From Lachnospiraceae bacterium (GTDB lineage: Bacteria; Bacillota; Clostridia; Lachnospirales; Lachnospiraceae), in assembly GCA_016288005.1 (NCBI GenBank), contig JAEEXY010000031.1:1-35674 (forward strand): a DNA stretch of 35,674 nucleotides. The letters are read 5' to 3'. The translations under genes and the position numbers were made by a program. Below are positions 7,081 through 15,209 of this stretch, in pieces. The notes under the pieces were generated by a model. It was not told the DNA's origin and ran no database searches. It saw only the letters and a list, made by a program, of their open reading frames with translations. Within the stretch, counting starts at the first letter, position 1; each line of letters begins with the position of its first letter.

Positions 7081-8325
7081 ATGGCTAAAAAATATCTTAC
7101 TTCAAAAATGATCGGGCGTTCGGTTGCGTACGAAGGCAGCCCCGAGGCGCTGGTCACTCTCATGAAACGCGCGAAAAAAGGAGAGAAGCTGACACTGTGC
7201 TTTCTCGGCGGGTCCATCACCCAGGGTTCGCTCTCCTCGACGCCCGAAACATGCTACGCATATCTTGTGTACAGCTGGTTTGTACAGCGTTTCCCGAAGG
7301 CAAAGTTCACATATGTGAACGCGGGCATCGGAGGCACGAGCTCGCAGTTCGGCATCACGAGACTCACCGAGAATGTGACGCCTTATAAGCCCGATTTCTG
7401 CATGGTCGAGTTTTCGGTAAACGACCCTGCCAATCCGCTGTTTGAGGAGAACTACGAGGGCCTTATCAGGCGCCTTCGCAGACTTCCGAGCCACCCGGCT
7501 CTGCTCATCATGAACAACCTGTTCTACGATACCGGTGTAAATACCCAGGCCGAGCACGATGAGATCGGCGAAGCCTACGATATTACCTGCATCAGCGTGA
7601 GGGACGCGGTGCGCCCCGAGATCGAGGCCGGACGCATTAAGCGCGAGGAGCTCTCGCCCGACGGACTGCATCCGAATGATGCGGGACACGCGGTGCTGGC
7701 GGGCCTCGTGACTGATCATCTGGAGCGGATCTGCGCGGAATACGTCGAGGGAAAGGCTAAGCCCGCGGCTCCCGTGGTCACGATCGATCCCGTGACGGTC
7801 AACGCTATGGAAAAGCTCAAGCGGACGCAGTATCGTTCTAAAGCTGTAGAATGCAAGGGTTTCAAACCCGACTATTCAAAGAAAAAGGATCTGCACGACC
7901 TGTTCAAACACGGCTGGAAGGCGTGGAACAAGGGTGATTCGATCACATTTACATTTACAGGCTCGGAGCTGGCGCTCCAGTACAGAAAGACGATCCACCG
8001 CCCCACGCCGATAGCTGAGGCGATAATCGACGGCGATACGGCGCATCCCGTGATCCTCGACGGCAACTTCGATCAGGACTGGGGCGATCATCTCTACATC
8101 GGCACGCTGATGTACCACGGAGAGCGCATCGAGACCGCGCTGGCAGATACCGGGCGGGTGCAGTTTGCCAAGCCCACAAAGGCGGAGGCCGCAGCCGAGG
8201 CTAAGCTCGCCGCGATCGCACAGAAACAGCCCGAAAAGAAAAAACATACGGTAACGATCAGGATAATCGAGACGCATAAGGACGACAAAGTGCCGTTCTA
8301 TCTGGTTTCGTTTATCACGGCGTAA
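7081..8325 (+). CDS. SGNH/GDSL carbohydrate esterase, probable acetyl-manno-oligosaccharide esterase
   Basis: The protein is 414 residues with start ATG 7081, 20 bp after the fusion gene and behind an aaggag site. Residues ~35-215 form an SGNH hydrolase: FLGGSITQG with nucleophile Ser45, NAGIGG (Gly84), FSVND with Asn114, and SPDGLHPND with Asp194/His197. Residues ~255-414 form a beta-rich domain that could be a carbohydrate-binding sandwich. This two-domain layout recalls mannan acetylesterases of gut Lachnospiraceae such as the CE17 type (family knowledge, assignment inferred). It lacks a signal peptide, so it would remove acetyl groups from imported oligosaccharides before the epimerase and phosphorylase act. 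The Ala/Lys-rich stretch at residues ~363-390 looks like a flexible loop. Acetyl-xylan substrates are an alternative. Confidence 0.82.
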   Translation: MAKKYLTSKMIGRSVAYEGSPEALVTLMKRAKKGEKLTLCFLGGSITQGSLSSTPETCYAYLVYSWFVQRFPKAKFTYVNAGIGGTSSQFGITRLTENVTPYKPDFCMVEFSVNDPANPLFEENYEGLIRRLRRLPSHPALLIMNNLFYDTGVNTQAEHDEIGEAYDITCISVRDAVRPEIEAGRIKREELSPDGLHPNDAGHAVLAGLVTDHLERICAEYVEGKAKPAAPVVTIDPVTVNAMEKLKRTQYRSKAVECKGFKPDYSKKKDLHDLFKHGWKAWNKGDSITFTFTGSELALQYRKTIHRPTPIAEAIIDGDTAHPVILDGNFDQDWGDHLYIGTLMYHGERIETALADTGRVQFAKPTKAEAAAEAKLAAIAQKQPEKKKHTVTIRIIETHKDDKVPFYLVSFITA

Positions 8326-8372
8326 AATCATATTATTGCCGGTCTGAGGAAAGGCCGGTGAGGGGATCAGAA

Positions 8373-9383
8373 ATGGATATTATAAGACTTAAGCCTGTAT
8401 TCAAGCAGATGATATGGGGCGGCAGCAGGATGAGAGGCGAGTTCGGGTATGATATCCCGGGCGACGATACGGGTGAGTGCTGGGCGGTCTCGGCGCATAA
8501 AAACGGCGACTGTGAGATCGACGGCGGCGAATTCGGAGGAATGACGCTTTCCAAACTTTGGGAGACCCGTCAGGATGTTTTCGGCAATGCGGGTCAGATC
8601 TTAAAAGACCGGCTCGGCGCGGAAGGCATCGTCACGGACGGCCTGCCCGTTTTCCCGCTGCTCACCAAGATAATCGACGCGCGGCAGGACCTCAGCATCC
8701 AGGTGCATCCGGACGATGCGTACGCGATGGAGCATGAGAACGGGTCGCTCGGCAAGACCGAATGCTGGTACGTACTGGATGCGGAGCCCGGGAGCACGAT
8801 CGTTATCGGGCACAACGCGAAAACACGTGAGGAGCTGGCCGATATGATAGAGAACGGCCGCTGGGGCGAGTTTATCCGCGAGATCCCGGTGCATAAGGGC
8901 GATTTCTTCCAGATTTATCCCGGCACGCTCCATGCGATCAAGGGCGGCACGATGATCCTCGAGACGCAGCAGAACAGCGACATTACCTACCGCGTTTACG
9001 ACTACGGGAGGCTGCAGAACGGCAAACCGAGACAGCTGCACGTGCAGCAGAGCATCGACGTGATAAAGGTGCCTTTTACGGGGAGCGACGCTTCTGACAA
9101 AGGCCGTCCCATGTCGGCGCCGGACGGGTGCGGCAGCAGCTGCACGCCGCTCGTTCACTGCAAATACTACAATGTCCGCAGACTTGACATTGAGGGCAAA
9201 GACTCGTATATTCAAGACGAACCGTTTTTGATCTGTTCGGTGATCGGAGGAGAAGGCCGCATCACGCGCACGGGTGAAACAGACGGTGAGGTTATTCGCA
9301 AAGGCGACCATTTCATACTTCCTGCAGGCTTTGGCGGTTTCACTCTCGAAGGAGGGCTGCGGCTGATCTGTTCATCGATCTGA
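8373..9383 (+). CDS. manA: Class I mannose-6-phosphate isomerase
   Basis: A 336-residue enzyme that interconverts mannose-6-phosphate and fructose-6-phosphate, linking mannose to glycolysis. I chose ATG 8373, which has aggggat 7 bp upstream; a GTG at 8358 would place the start in front of that ribosome site. The cupin zinc site is visible: Gln110 and His112 (IQVHPDD), Glu130 (GKTECWYVL) and His187 (GTLHAIKGG). It is somewhat longer than the shortest Firmicutes ManA proteins and has a normal second cupin half (ILPAGFGG). As third gene of the operon it fits directly: the phosphorylase upstream would make mannose-1-phosphate, which a phosphomannomutase encoded elsewhere would convert to its substrate. 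Confidence 0.93.
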   Translation: MDIIRLKPVFKQMIWGGSRMRGEFGYDIPGDDTGECWAVSAHKNGDCEIDGGEFGGMTLSKLWETRQDVFGNAGQILKDRLGAEGIVTDGLPVFPLLTKIIDARQDLSIQVHPDDAYAMEHENGSLGKTECWYVLDAEPGSTIVIGHNAKTREELADMIENGRWGEFIREIPVHKGDFFQIYPGTLHAIKGGTMILETQQNSDITYRVYDYGRLQNGKPRQLHVQQSIDVIKVPFTGSDASDKGRPMSAPDGCGSSCTPLVHCKYYNVRRLDIEGKDSYIQDEPFLICSVIGGEGRITRTGETDGEVIRKGDHFILPAGFGGFTLEGGLRLICSSI

Positions 9384-9463
9384 CGGACGGAGGAGCTGCC
9401 CCGATCGTACTCGCGAACATGGTTTCCCGGATTGGGAGACTTTTTAGAGAGGAGATACTTCAA

Positions 9464-10453
9464 ATGAAGAAATGCATTGCACTTTTACTTGTGCTGAGCC
9501 TGGCTGCGGCAGTGCTTGCCGGATGCTCGAAAAAGCCCGTACTGCCCGAAGAGGACGTTAAGGTAGCGGTTCTCAAAGGACCCACAGCCATTGCGATGGT
9601 AAACCTTATGTCCAAGTCGGACAAAGGCGAAGCAGGACTTAAATACAGCTTTCAGATCGCAGGTGCCGCGGATGAGATCACAGCAGACCTGATCAAGGGC
9701 AACATCAAGATCGCGGCGGTTCCCGCAAACCTCGCATCGGTTCTCTACAACAAGACCGAAGGCGGCATTAAGGTGGCGGCGATCAACAATCTCGGCGTGC
9801 TCTACGTAGTTGAGCTCGGCAATGAGATCAATTCGGTCGCAGACCTCAAGGGCAAGACCATTTATTCCACAGGAAAGGGCGCTACACCCGAGTACACCTT
9901 AAGATACCTGCTCACGATGGCGGGCATCGATCCCGACAACGACGTGACCATAGAGTTCAAATCGGAGGCGACTGAAGTTGCGGCACTCATGAGCGCTGCG
10001 GGCGAGGGCGAGAATGTCATCGCGATGCTTCCCCAGCCCTATGTAACAGCGGTTACGACACAGAATGAGAGAGCCAGAGTCGCGCTCGATGTCAATACCG
10101 AGTGGAACGCGCTCGCAGGTGCGGATTCGGCGATCGTAACAGGTGTTATCGTAGTGAATAAGGATTTTGCCGAGAGCTACCCCGATGCGGTCAAGGTATT
10201 CATCGATGAGTTTAAGGCTTCGGCCGATACGGCAAACAGTGATATCGAAGGAACGGCGGCTCTGCTCGAGAGCTATGATATCTTCAAGGCAGCCATTGCC
10301 AAGAAGGCCATTCCTTTCTGCAATATCGTTAATTACACGGGCGATGAGATGAAGAAGAACGTTGAGGCATATCTTCAGGTTCTCTTCGATCAGAATCCCG
10401 CTTCGGTGGGAGGCAAGCTTCCCGCGGAAGATTTCTATCTCAGTGTAAAATGA
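9464..10453 (+). CDS. Substrate-binding lipoprotein of ABC-transporter type (NMT1/SsuA-like), orphan
   Basis: A 329-residue protein from ATG 9464 with gagaggaga upstream. It starts with a lipoprotein signal: MKK, a hydrophobic core, and lipobox VLAGC with Cys21. The mature part is a two-lobed periplasmic-binding-type fold: an early DVKVAVLKGPTAIAMVNLM strand-turn-helix, a central DLKGKTIYSTGKGATPEYTL segment typical of NitT/TauT (NMT1/THI5) binding proteins, and VIVVNKDFAESYPDAVKVF near the start of the C-lobe return. Such proteins bind small compounds such as sulfonates, nitrate or thiamine precursors. The ligand here is unknown. No permease or ATPase gene is adjacent, which is unusual. It lies 80 bp after manA and is closed by a terminator, so it may be co-transcribed with the sugar genes. 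Confidence 0.85.
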   Translation: MKKCIALLLVLSLAAAVLAGCSKKPVLPEEDVKVAVLKGPTAIAMVNLMSKSDKGEAGLKYSFQIAGAADEITADLIKGNIKIAAVPANLASVLYNKTEGGIKVAAINNLGVLYVVELGNEINSVADLKGKTIYSTGKGATPEYTLRYLLTMAGIDPDNDVTIEFKSEATEVAALMSAAGEGENVIAMLPQPYVTAVTTQNERARVALDVNTEWNALAGADSAIVTGVIVVNKDFAESYPDAVKVFIDEFKASADTANSDIEGTAALLESYDIFKAAIAKKAIPFCNIVNYTGDEMKKNVEAYLQVLFDQNPASVGGKLPAEDFYLSVK

Positions 10454-10468
10454 CAACATTTTCCACAG

Positions 10469-10500
10469 CCCCCGGGGACACTTCTCTCCGGGGGATTTTT
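10469..10500 (+). terminator. Intrinsic terminator at the end of the operon
   Basis: CCCCCGGGGA (10469-10478) pairs with TCTCCGGGGG (10485-10494) over 10 bp with one G-U pair and a 6-nt loop; ATTTTT follows. It lies 15 bp after the lipoprotein stop codon. Confidence 0.88.
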
Positions 10501-10515
10501 GTGCGATAAGCGAAT

Positions 10516-10550
10516 GCCCTCAACGGGAAGCTTGTTTGCCGGTTGAGGGC
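10516..10550. other. Hairpin-forming inverted repeat upstream of ispE
   Basis: GCCCTCAAC (10516-10524) and GTTGAGGGC (10542-10550) are exact complements separated by 17 nt. There is no T tract. It lies in the 160-bp gap before ispE and could be an operator or an RNA hairpin. I can say nothing more specific. Confidence 0.4.
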
Positions 10551-10612
10551 TGAGCGAACGGTCATCGAGCGGACTATGTACGCGAGATGGCATTCCGGAA
10601 TAGGAGGAGCGC

Positions 10613-11473
10613 ATGGCAGAACTTACCGTAAAAGCATACGCAAAGATCAACCTGGGGCTGGATATAGTAGGCCGCAGGGCAGACGGCTATCATCTGGTAA
10701 GGATGATCATGCAGACCGTCGGACTGTCGGATGTGCTGGAGTTTACACGCACGGATGACGGGCAGATCACGATCGATTCGGATGTGGCTCTGGGCGCGCC
10801 TTCGGATAATCTGATCTATAAGGCGATCGACCTGCTCCGCAGGGAAAAGGGCGTCGCTCACGGCATGCACGTTAAGCTCACAAAGCGTATCCCGGTGGCA
10901 GCCGGACTCGCCGGAGGCAGCAGTGACTGCGCGGCGTCGCTTAAGGCGGCAAATGAGCTGTACGGACTGGGGCTTTCTCCCGAACGGCTGGCGGAATACG
11001 GCGTGCGGCTCGGAGCCGATGTGCCGTACTGCCTGATGGGCGGGACCGCAATATCCGAGGGTATAGGAGAAAAACTGACACCTCTGCCCGCTGCACCGCA
11101 GGCGCATGTATTGCTCGTAAAGCCGGCGTTCGGTATTTCGACGAAGGAAGCATACGGCGGGTATGACAGGGAAGAGCACCACGATCATCCCGATATCGAC
11201 GGCCTGATCCGCGCGACAGAGGCGGGGGACCTGCACGCGATGTGCGCATCGATGGGCAATGTGCTCGAGCCGGTCTCGATCGCGATGCATCCGGAAATAG
11301 AGACTATTAAACACAAGATGCTCGCTCTCGGCGCCGCAGGCAGCATGATGAGCGGCAGCGGCCCCACTGTTTTTGGGCTGTTTGATGATGAAGAAGCGGC
11401 AAAGCGGGCTTACATAGAGTTCGCGGATGCGGGTGACGGGACGCAGGTATGCCTGACGGAGTTTGTCGGATAA
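10613..11473 (+). CDS. ispE: 4-diphosphocytidyl-2-C-methyl-D-erythritol kinase
   Basis: A 286-residue GHMP kinase that phosphorylates CDP-methylerythritol in the MEP (non-mevalonate) isoprenoid pathway. The N-terminal KAYAKINLGLDIVGRRADGYH carries Lys11 of the active site. The ATP loop PVAAGLAGGSSDCAASL is at 95-111, Asp136 lies in LGADVPY, and the C-terminal SGSGPTVFGLF motif is present. Length and motifs are normal. The start ATG 10613 follows a strong ggagg site. Its presence shows that this organism uses the MEP route. It is a single gene between a terminator and the lepB promoter. Confidence 0.96.
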   Translation: MAELTVKAYAKINLGLDIVGRRADGYHLVRMIMQTVGLSDVLEFTRTDDGQITIDSDVALGAPSDNLIYKAIDLLRREKGVAHGMHVKLTKRIPVAAGLAGGSSDCAASLKAANELYGLGLSPERLAEYGVRLGADVPYCLMGGTAISEGIGEKLTPLPAAPQAHVLLVKPAFGISTKEAYGGYDREEHHDHPDIDGLIRATEAGDLHAMCASMGNVLEPVSIAMHPEIETIKHKMLALGAAGSMMSGSGPTVFGLFDDEEAAKRAYIEFADAGDGTQVCLTEFVG

Positions 11474-11495
11474 AAGGACCGGGCAGCCGGTTGTC

Positions 11496-11524
11496 TTGAA
11501 AAATCGGGAGAAACGGGCTATAAT
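11496..11524 (+). promoter_or_regulatory. Strong promoter of the signal peptidase gene
   Basis: TTGAAA (11496-11501), 17 bp, and a perfect TATAAT (11519-11524). It lies 72 bp upstream of the GTG start at 11596. Confidence 0.85.
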
Positions 11525-11595
11525 AAAAAGTTAGGAGTGCATCTGCGGCCGGATCGGTCCGGTGCCGCCTTAATCTATGAGGGAGCAGACATACC

Positions 11596-12294
11596 GTGGA
11601 AGATAATTATAAGGACCTGGAAGCGGCAAAGCGTGACGAAGCCGCAATAGAAGAGGCTATCAAAAAGGCGGTCGAAGAGGACGAGAATTACCTTTCCGAC
11701 GCAGCCAAAAAGAGCGAAGAGAAGGCAGAGGGCGAGAAAAAGGTCAATATCCGCCGCGAGATATTCAGCTGGATACTGGTAATTGTTGTGGCTTATATCC
11801 TGGCGTTCTGCATTACCCATTTTGTTATAATCAAGACCGAGGTCATCTCGAGCTCGATGGTGCATACGCTTGAGGTCGGGGACCGCGTCATCGGCAACAG
11901 GCTCGCGTATCTGTTCAAGGAGCCCGTGCGCGGAGACATCATTTTCTTCGCTTATCCCGGCGATGAGAGAGAGACCTATGTAAAGCGCGTGATCGGCTGT
12001 CCCGGAGATACCGTTGTGATCGCTGACGGAAAGGTATTCGTAAACGGCTCGGCAGAGGCGCTTAACGAGCCTTATGTCAACGGACAGAAGACAAAGATCA
12101 ACGGCGGATTCATTACCGAACACGAAGGTACCGTGGTCGTGCCCGACGGGTGCTTTTTCGTGCTGGGCGACAACCGCTCGGTTTCACAGGATTCGAGAGA
12201 ATGGGGCTTTGTTTCAAAGGACGAGATCTATGCGAAGGCATGGCTGCGCTATAAGCCCACAATCGATGTGATAAAGTCCGCAACTTATGACTGA
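11596..12294 (+). CDS. lepB: Type I signal peptidase
   Basis: A 232-residue membrane protease that removes signal peptides from exported preproteins. Residues 1-53 are a highly charged cytoplasmic stretch (many Lys/Glu). A single membrane span at about 56-78 follows, then the extracytoplasmic catalytic domain. The Ser-Lys dyad is present: Ser87 in VISSSMVHTL and Lys130 in YVKRVIGCPGD. Box E, GDNRSVSQDSR, is also present. The start is GTG 11596, with ggga upstream in the sequence gggagcagac. The long acidic-basic N-terminus is more extended than in Bacillus SipS but common in Clostridia. It stands beside a membrane-anchored foldase, so the two probably serve protein export together. Confidence 0.95.
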   Translation: MEDNYKDLEAAKRDEAAIEEAIKKAVEEDENYLSDAAKKSEEKAEGEKKVNIRREIFSWILVIVVAYILAFCITHFVIIKTEVISSSMVHTLEVGDRVIGNRLAYLFKEPVRGDIIFFAYPGDERETYVKRVIGCPGDTVVIADGKVFVNGSAEALNEPYVNGQKTKINGGFITEHEGTVVVPDGCFFVLGDNRSVSQDSREWGFVSKDEIYAKAWLRYKPTIDVIKSATYD

Positions 12295-12296
12295 TA

Positions 12297-12326
12297 TTCA
12301 CAGAAAAAACATATTTGCGTGATAAT
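12297..12326 (+). promoter_or_regulatory. Possible promoter of the foldase gene
   Basis: TTCACA (12297-12302), 18 bp, GATAAT (12321-12326), located 56 bp before the start codon. Both boxes are imperfect, and read-through from lepB is an alternative. Confidence 0.35.
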
Positions 12327-12381
12327 GTGGGTAAGACATCATTAAACGAGACATACAGCGCAGTGCGCGGAACGGAGTAAA

Positions 12382-13854
12382 ATGGACGAGTTAAACAAGG
12401 AAAACACAGAGGTTTCCGGGGACATCACCGAAAAGACCGAAGAGACGGCCGGTGAAGTCATCGAGAGTACCGAAGAGAATATCGAAGAAAGTATCGGTGA
12501 GGTAACGGAAAAGGCCGCGGACGATACCGACGGCAGCGATAAGGATTACTACGACATCCCTGTATTTGACGAGCACGAAGAGGCTACGATCAAGGCCTCG
12601 AAGCGTACCACGGCGGTACTGCTGAGCATCATTCTGGTGCTCGTGGCCGTGATCGTTGTGTTTGTTGTGCTGTTCCTTAAGGAATATAAAAAGAACGCGG
12701 CGGAGCGCGGTTCCGACGGCGGATTTTTCTCAACGATCACATCCCTTTTCTCAAAGGATAAGGACAAGCAGGATGACGCGGATGAGCCCGACGTGACCGT
12801 AACGGACGTGCCCACGGGCACGGTTGACGCTGAGCCCACGGACATCCCCGTTGTTGTGGATCCCGGCTCCAAGGAGTATAACGTAACCGTAACCCTCGGA
12901 CAGTACAAGGGCATCGAGGTTGATTACGAGTACACGCCTGTGACCGACGAGGATGTGGATGCCCAGATCGACGCATTCATGGAGGACAGCTCCGAGGAGA
13001 TAGAGATTACCGACAGACCCGCGGAGATGGGTGACGTTGTGCTGATCGATTACACCGGATATATGGACGGCGAAGCATTCGAAGGCGGAGCCGACACCGA
13101 TTTCGAGCTGGAGCTCGGTTCCGGCAGGTTCATCCCCGGATTTGAAGAGGGACTCGTGGGAGCGAACGCGGGCGATACCGTGGATGTGAATGTCACATTC
13201 CCCGATCCTTATCCGAACAATGAGGCATATTCGGGCAAGCCGGCCAAGTTCGTTGTTACGGTCAATGCGATCTACACGCTCGAGGTTCCCGAGCTTAACG
13301 ATGAGTTTATCGCGGAGAATACCGAGTATTCCACAGTTGAGGAGTACAGGAATTCGATAAGGGAAGAGCTCGAGACCGAGGCAACTGCGGAGGCCGACGA
13401 CCTCGCGAAGAACGCGATAGCCCAGAAGGTCATCGAAAACTGTACCTTCGAGGGTGACATCGACGAGGAGATCGCCGATACTGTAGCATACTGGAAGGAC
13501 TACTACGACAATATGTACAAGTCCTACTACGGCATGGACGCGGCTACGCTTTTCGCGATGTACTACGGATGGACCCCCGCCGAATACGATCAGTTCATGC
13601 AGGACCAGTACACATTCACCATCAAGTACAGCCGCACTCTGGACAAGATCGCTGAGATCGAGGGCTTCGATGTATCCGAAGAGGAGTTCGAGGCCAAGTT
13701 CGAGGAGTATTTCTTCGACTACTACGGATTTGAGACCAGGGAAGAGGTTCTTGAGGCCATTTCCCAGGAGGAGATCGACAAGATGGTCAACAACGCGGTA
13801 CGTCAGGAAAAGGCCGAGAAAGTGATAATGGACAGCGCAGTCATTAATAAATAA
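12382..13854 (+). CDS. Membrane-anchored, extracytoplasmic trigger-factor-like FKBP peptidyl-prolyl isomerase
   Basis: A 490-residue protein. Residues 1-75 are very acidic (Glu/Thr-rich), 77-99 form one transmembrane helix, and 100-165 form a Ser/Asp/Pro linker. An FKBP domain follows at about 210-298, with GDVVLIDYTGYMDGEAFEGG, the hydrophobic GSGRFIPGFEEGLVGANAGD and a VTFPDPYP loop. Residues ~299-490 resemble the C-terminal helical arms of trigger factor, including VPELNDEFIAE. The ribosome-binding N-terminal domain of true trigger factor is missing and replaced by the anchor, so this is not the tig gene. With an N-in topology the isomerase and chaperone parts would sit outside the membrane and assist folding of secreted proteins, in the role of PrsA. 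No signal-peptidase site is evident. Confidence 0.88.
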   Translation: MDELNKENTEVSGDITEKTEETAGEVIESTEENIEESIGEVTEKAADDTDGSDKDYYDIPVFDEHEEATIKASKRTTAVLLSIILVLVAVIVVFVVLFLKEYKKNAAERGSDGGFFSTITSLFSKDKDKQDDADEPDVTVTDVPTGTVDAEPTDIPVVVDPGSKEYNVTVTLGQYKGIEVDYEYTPVTDEDVDAQIDAFMEDSSEEIEITDRPAEMGDVVLIDYTGYMDGEAFEGGADTDFELELGSGRFIPGFEEGLVGANAGDTVDVNVTFPDPYPNNEAYSGKPAKFVVTVNAIYTLEVPELNDEFIAENTEYSTVEEYRNSIREELETEATAEADDLAKNAIAQKVIENCTFEGDIDEEIADTVAYWKDYYDNMYKSYYGMDAATLFAMYYGWTPAEYDQFMQDQYTFTIKYSRTLDKIAEIEGFDVSEEEFEAKFEEYFFDYYGFETREEVLEAISQEEIDKMVNNAVRQEKAEKVIMDSAVINK

Positions 13855-13863
13855 CATAAACGG

Positions 13864-13896
13864 GAATCCTGCCGCGAGGCGGGATTCTTGACTTTT
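13864..13896 (+). terminator. Intrinsic terminator after the foldase gene
   Basis: GAATCCTGCC (13864-13873) pairs with GGCGGGATTC (13878-13887) with one G-U pair around a GCGA tetraloop. A moderate T run TTGACTTTT follows. Confidence 0.75.
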
Positions 13897-13919
13897 GGGG
13901 AAAGCCGTGCTACTATAAT
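13888..13919 (+). promoter_or_regulatory. Probable promoter of the Fur/Zur-type regulator gene
   Basis: A perfect TATAAT lies at 13914-13919. The best -35, TTGACT (13888-13893), is 20 bp away, longer than usual, and sits in the tail of the terminator. The -10 box is convincing; the -35 is less so. Confidence 0.5.
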
Positions 13920-13985
13920 TCGCAAATTAATTGCATTTTAGAGCGGGCGTGCCCGCGAGATGGTTTTTATAGAAACGGAGCAGAC

Positions 13986-14402
13986 ATGGCAGATAAGAAG
14001 TCATACAGGACGGCGGCCAGGACACAGATCGCCGACTATCTGAAGAATAACGCGGACCGGGCACTGACGGTCAATGATATCATGAAGCACCTCGAAGAGA
14101 AGTCGGTGGACGTGAATATCTCGACCGTTTACAGGTATCTGGGGAGACTTTCCGAGGAGGGCATGGTCAACAAGTATTCCGCGGATTCGGGAGACGTGGC
14201 GCTGTATCAGTTCGCGGAGCCGGCCAGAAACTGCGACTCGCACCTGCACCTGCAGTGCGTCAAATGCGGCAAGGTCATACACCTTGACTGTCATTTTATG
14301 GATGAGATAAACGAACATATCGAGGAACATCACGGTTTCTCGATAATCTGCAAGGGCTCGATACTTTACGGAACCTGCGAGAAGTGCAGGAATGAGGAAT
14401 AA
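13986..14402 (+). CDS. Fur-family metalloregulator, probably Zur-like
   Basis: A 138-residue DNA-binding repressor. The winged helix spans residues ~8-75, with recognition helix region ISTVYRYLGRLSEEGMV. A metal and dimerisation domain follows, with two CxxC pairs (Cys91/Cys94 and Cys131/Cys134) for the structural zinc and a His-rich HLHLQC plus HIEEHHGF region for regulatory metal. Start ATG 13986 follows acggagc. It is directly followed (2 bp gap) by an ABC ATPase of the ZnuC/MntB type, which favours zinc (Zur) over iron (Fur), but metal identity cannot be read from sequence. It may repress its own operon. Confidence 0.88.
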   Translation: MADKKSYRTAARTQIADYLKNNADRALTVNDIMKHLEEKSVDVNISTVYRYLGRLSEEGMVNKYSADSGDVALYQFAEPARNCDSHLHLQCVKCGKVIHLDCHFMDEINEHIEEHHGFSIICKGSILYGTCEKCRNEE

Positions 14403-14404
14403 AA

Positions 14405-15205
14405 ATGTCGATACTAACATGCAATCATGTAACGCTGGGCTATGACGGAGTGCCGATACTCAGCGATATCAATTTCTCGGTCGGGCAGGATACGTACCTC
14501 TGCGTGATCGGTGAGAACGGAGCGGGCAAATCGACTCTGGTAAAGGGCATCTTAGGGCTCATCAAGCCCATGTCGGGCAGGATCGAGACCGGTGACGGCC
14601 TGAAGCCCAACGAGATCGGTTATCTGCCGCAGCAGACGCAGATACAGAAGGATTTCCCTGCGAGCGTCAGGGAGGTCGTGGTCTCGGGACGCATAAACAG
14701 CATGGGCTGGCGCCCGTTCATGAATAAAAAGGATTACGCCGAGGCCGATAAGAATATGGAGCTGCTGGGCATCACGAACCTCAGGGATCACTGCTATCAG
14801 GACCTGTCGGGCGGACAGCAGCAGAGAGTCCTGCTGGCGCGTGCGCTTTGCGCAACGAAGAAGCTGCTGCTCCTGGACGAGCCCGTTTCGGGACTCGATC
14901 CCGTCGCCGCGCGCGACATGTACGAGCTCACCTCGAAGATCAATAAGGAGCAGGGGATCGCGATAATCATGGTATCGCATGATCTGGACGAGGCGATGAG
15001 GTATTCGAACCATATCCTGCATCTGTCCCACAAGCAGCTGTTCTTCGGAAAAACAAGGGATTACATCGCGGGAGAGGACGGCGGAGTGGTCAACCCGATC
15101 GAGCGCTACTTAAAGCGCGACGCGGCCAATCACGCGCGCAGGACGGAGCCTGCGGCACCGGCCCCTTACGACGCTTCCGCGAAGATAAACAGGAAAGAGA
15201 GTTGA
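14405..15205 (+). CDS. Metal-type ABC transporter ATP-binding protein (ZnuC-like), permease missing nearby
   Basis: A 266-residue ATPase. Walker A is GENGAGKS (36-43), the signature LSGGQQQR is at 135-142, Walker B is LLLLDEP (155-161), and the H-loop is in VSHDLDEA. The QQTQIQKDFPASVREVV region after the Q-loop is typical of ZnuC/MntB/TroB ATPases, which drive zinc or manganese uptake. The last ~40 residues are a polar tail. It begins 2 bp after the Fur-family gene. Normally a membrane permease (ZnuB) and a binding protein (ZnuA) would follow, but the next gene is greA, so the partners must be elsewhere. Confidence 0.88.
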   Translation: MSILTCNHVTLGYDGVPILSDINFSVGQDTYLCVIGENGAGKSTLVKGILGLIKPMSGRIETGDGLKPNEIGYLPQQTQIQKDFPASVREVVVSGRINSMGWRPFMNKKDYAEADKNMELLGITNLRDHCYQDLSGGQQQRVLLARALCATKKLLLLDEPVSGLDPVAARDMYELTSKINKEQGIAIIMVSHDLDEAMRYSNHILHLSHKQLFFGKTRDYIAGEDGGVVNPIERYLKRDAANHARRTEPAAPAPYDASAKINRKES

Positions 15206-15209
15206 TACT

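Noticed and set aside
12382-13854. Annotation as the normal trigger factor (tig)
   Set aside because: The ribosome-binding N-terminal domain and its signature are absent and a transmembrane helix is present instead.
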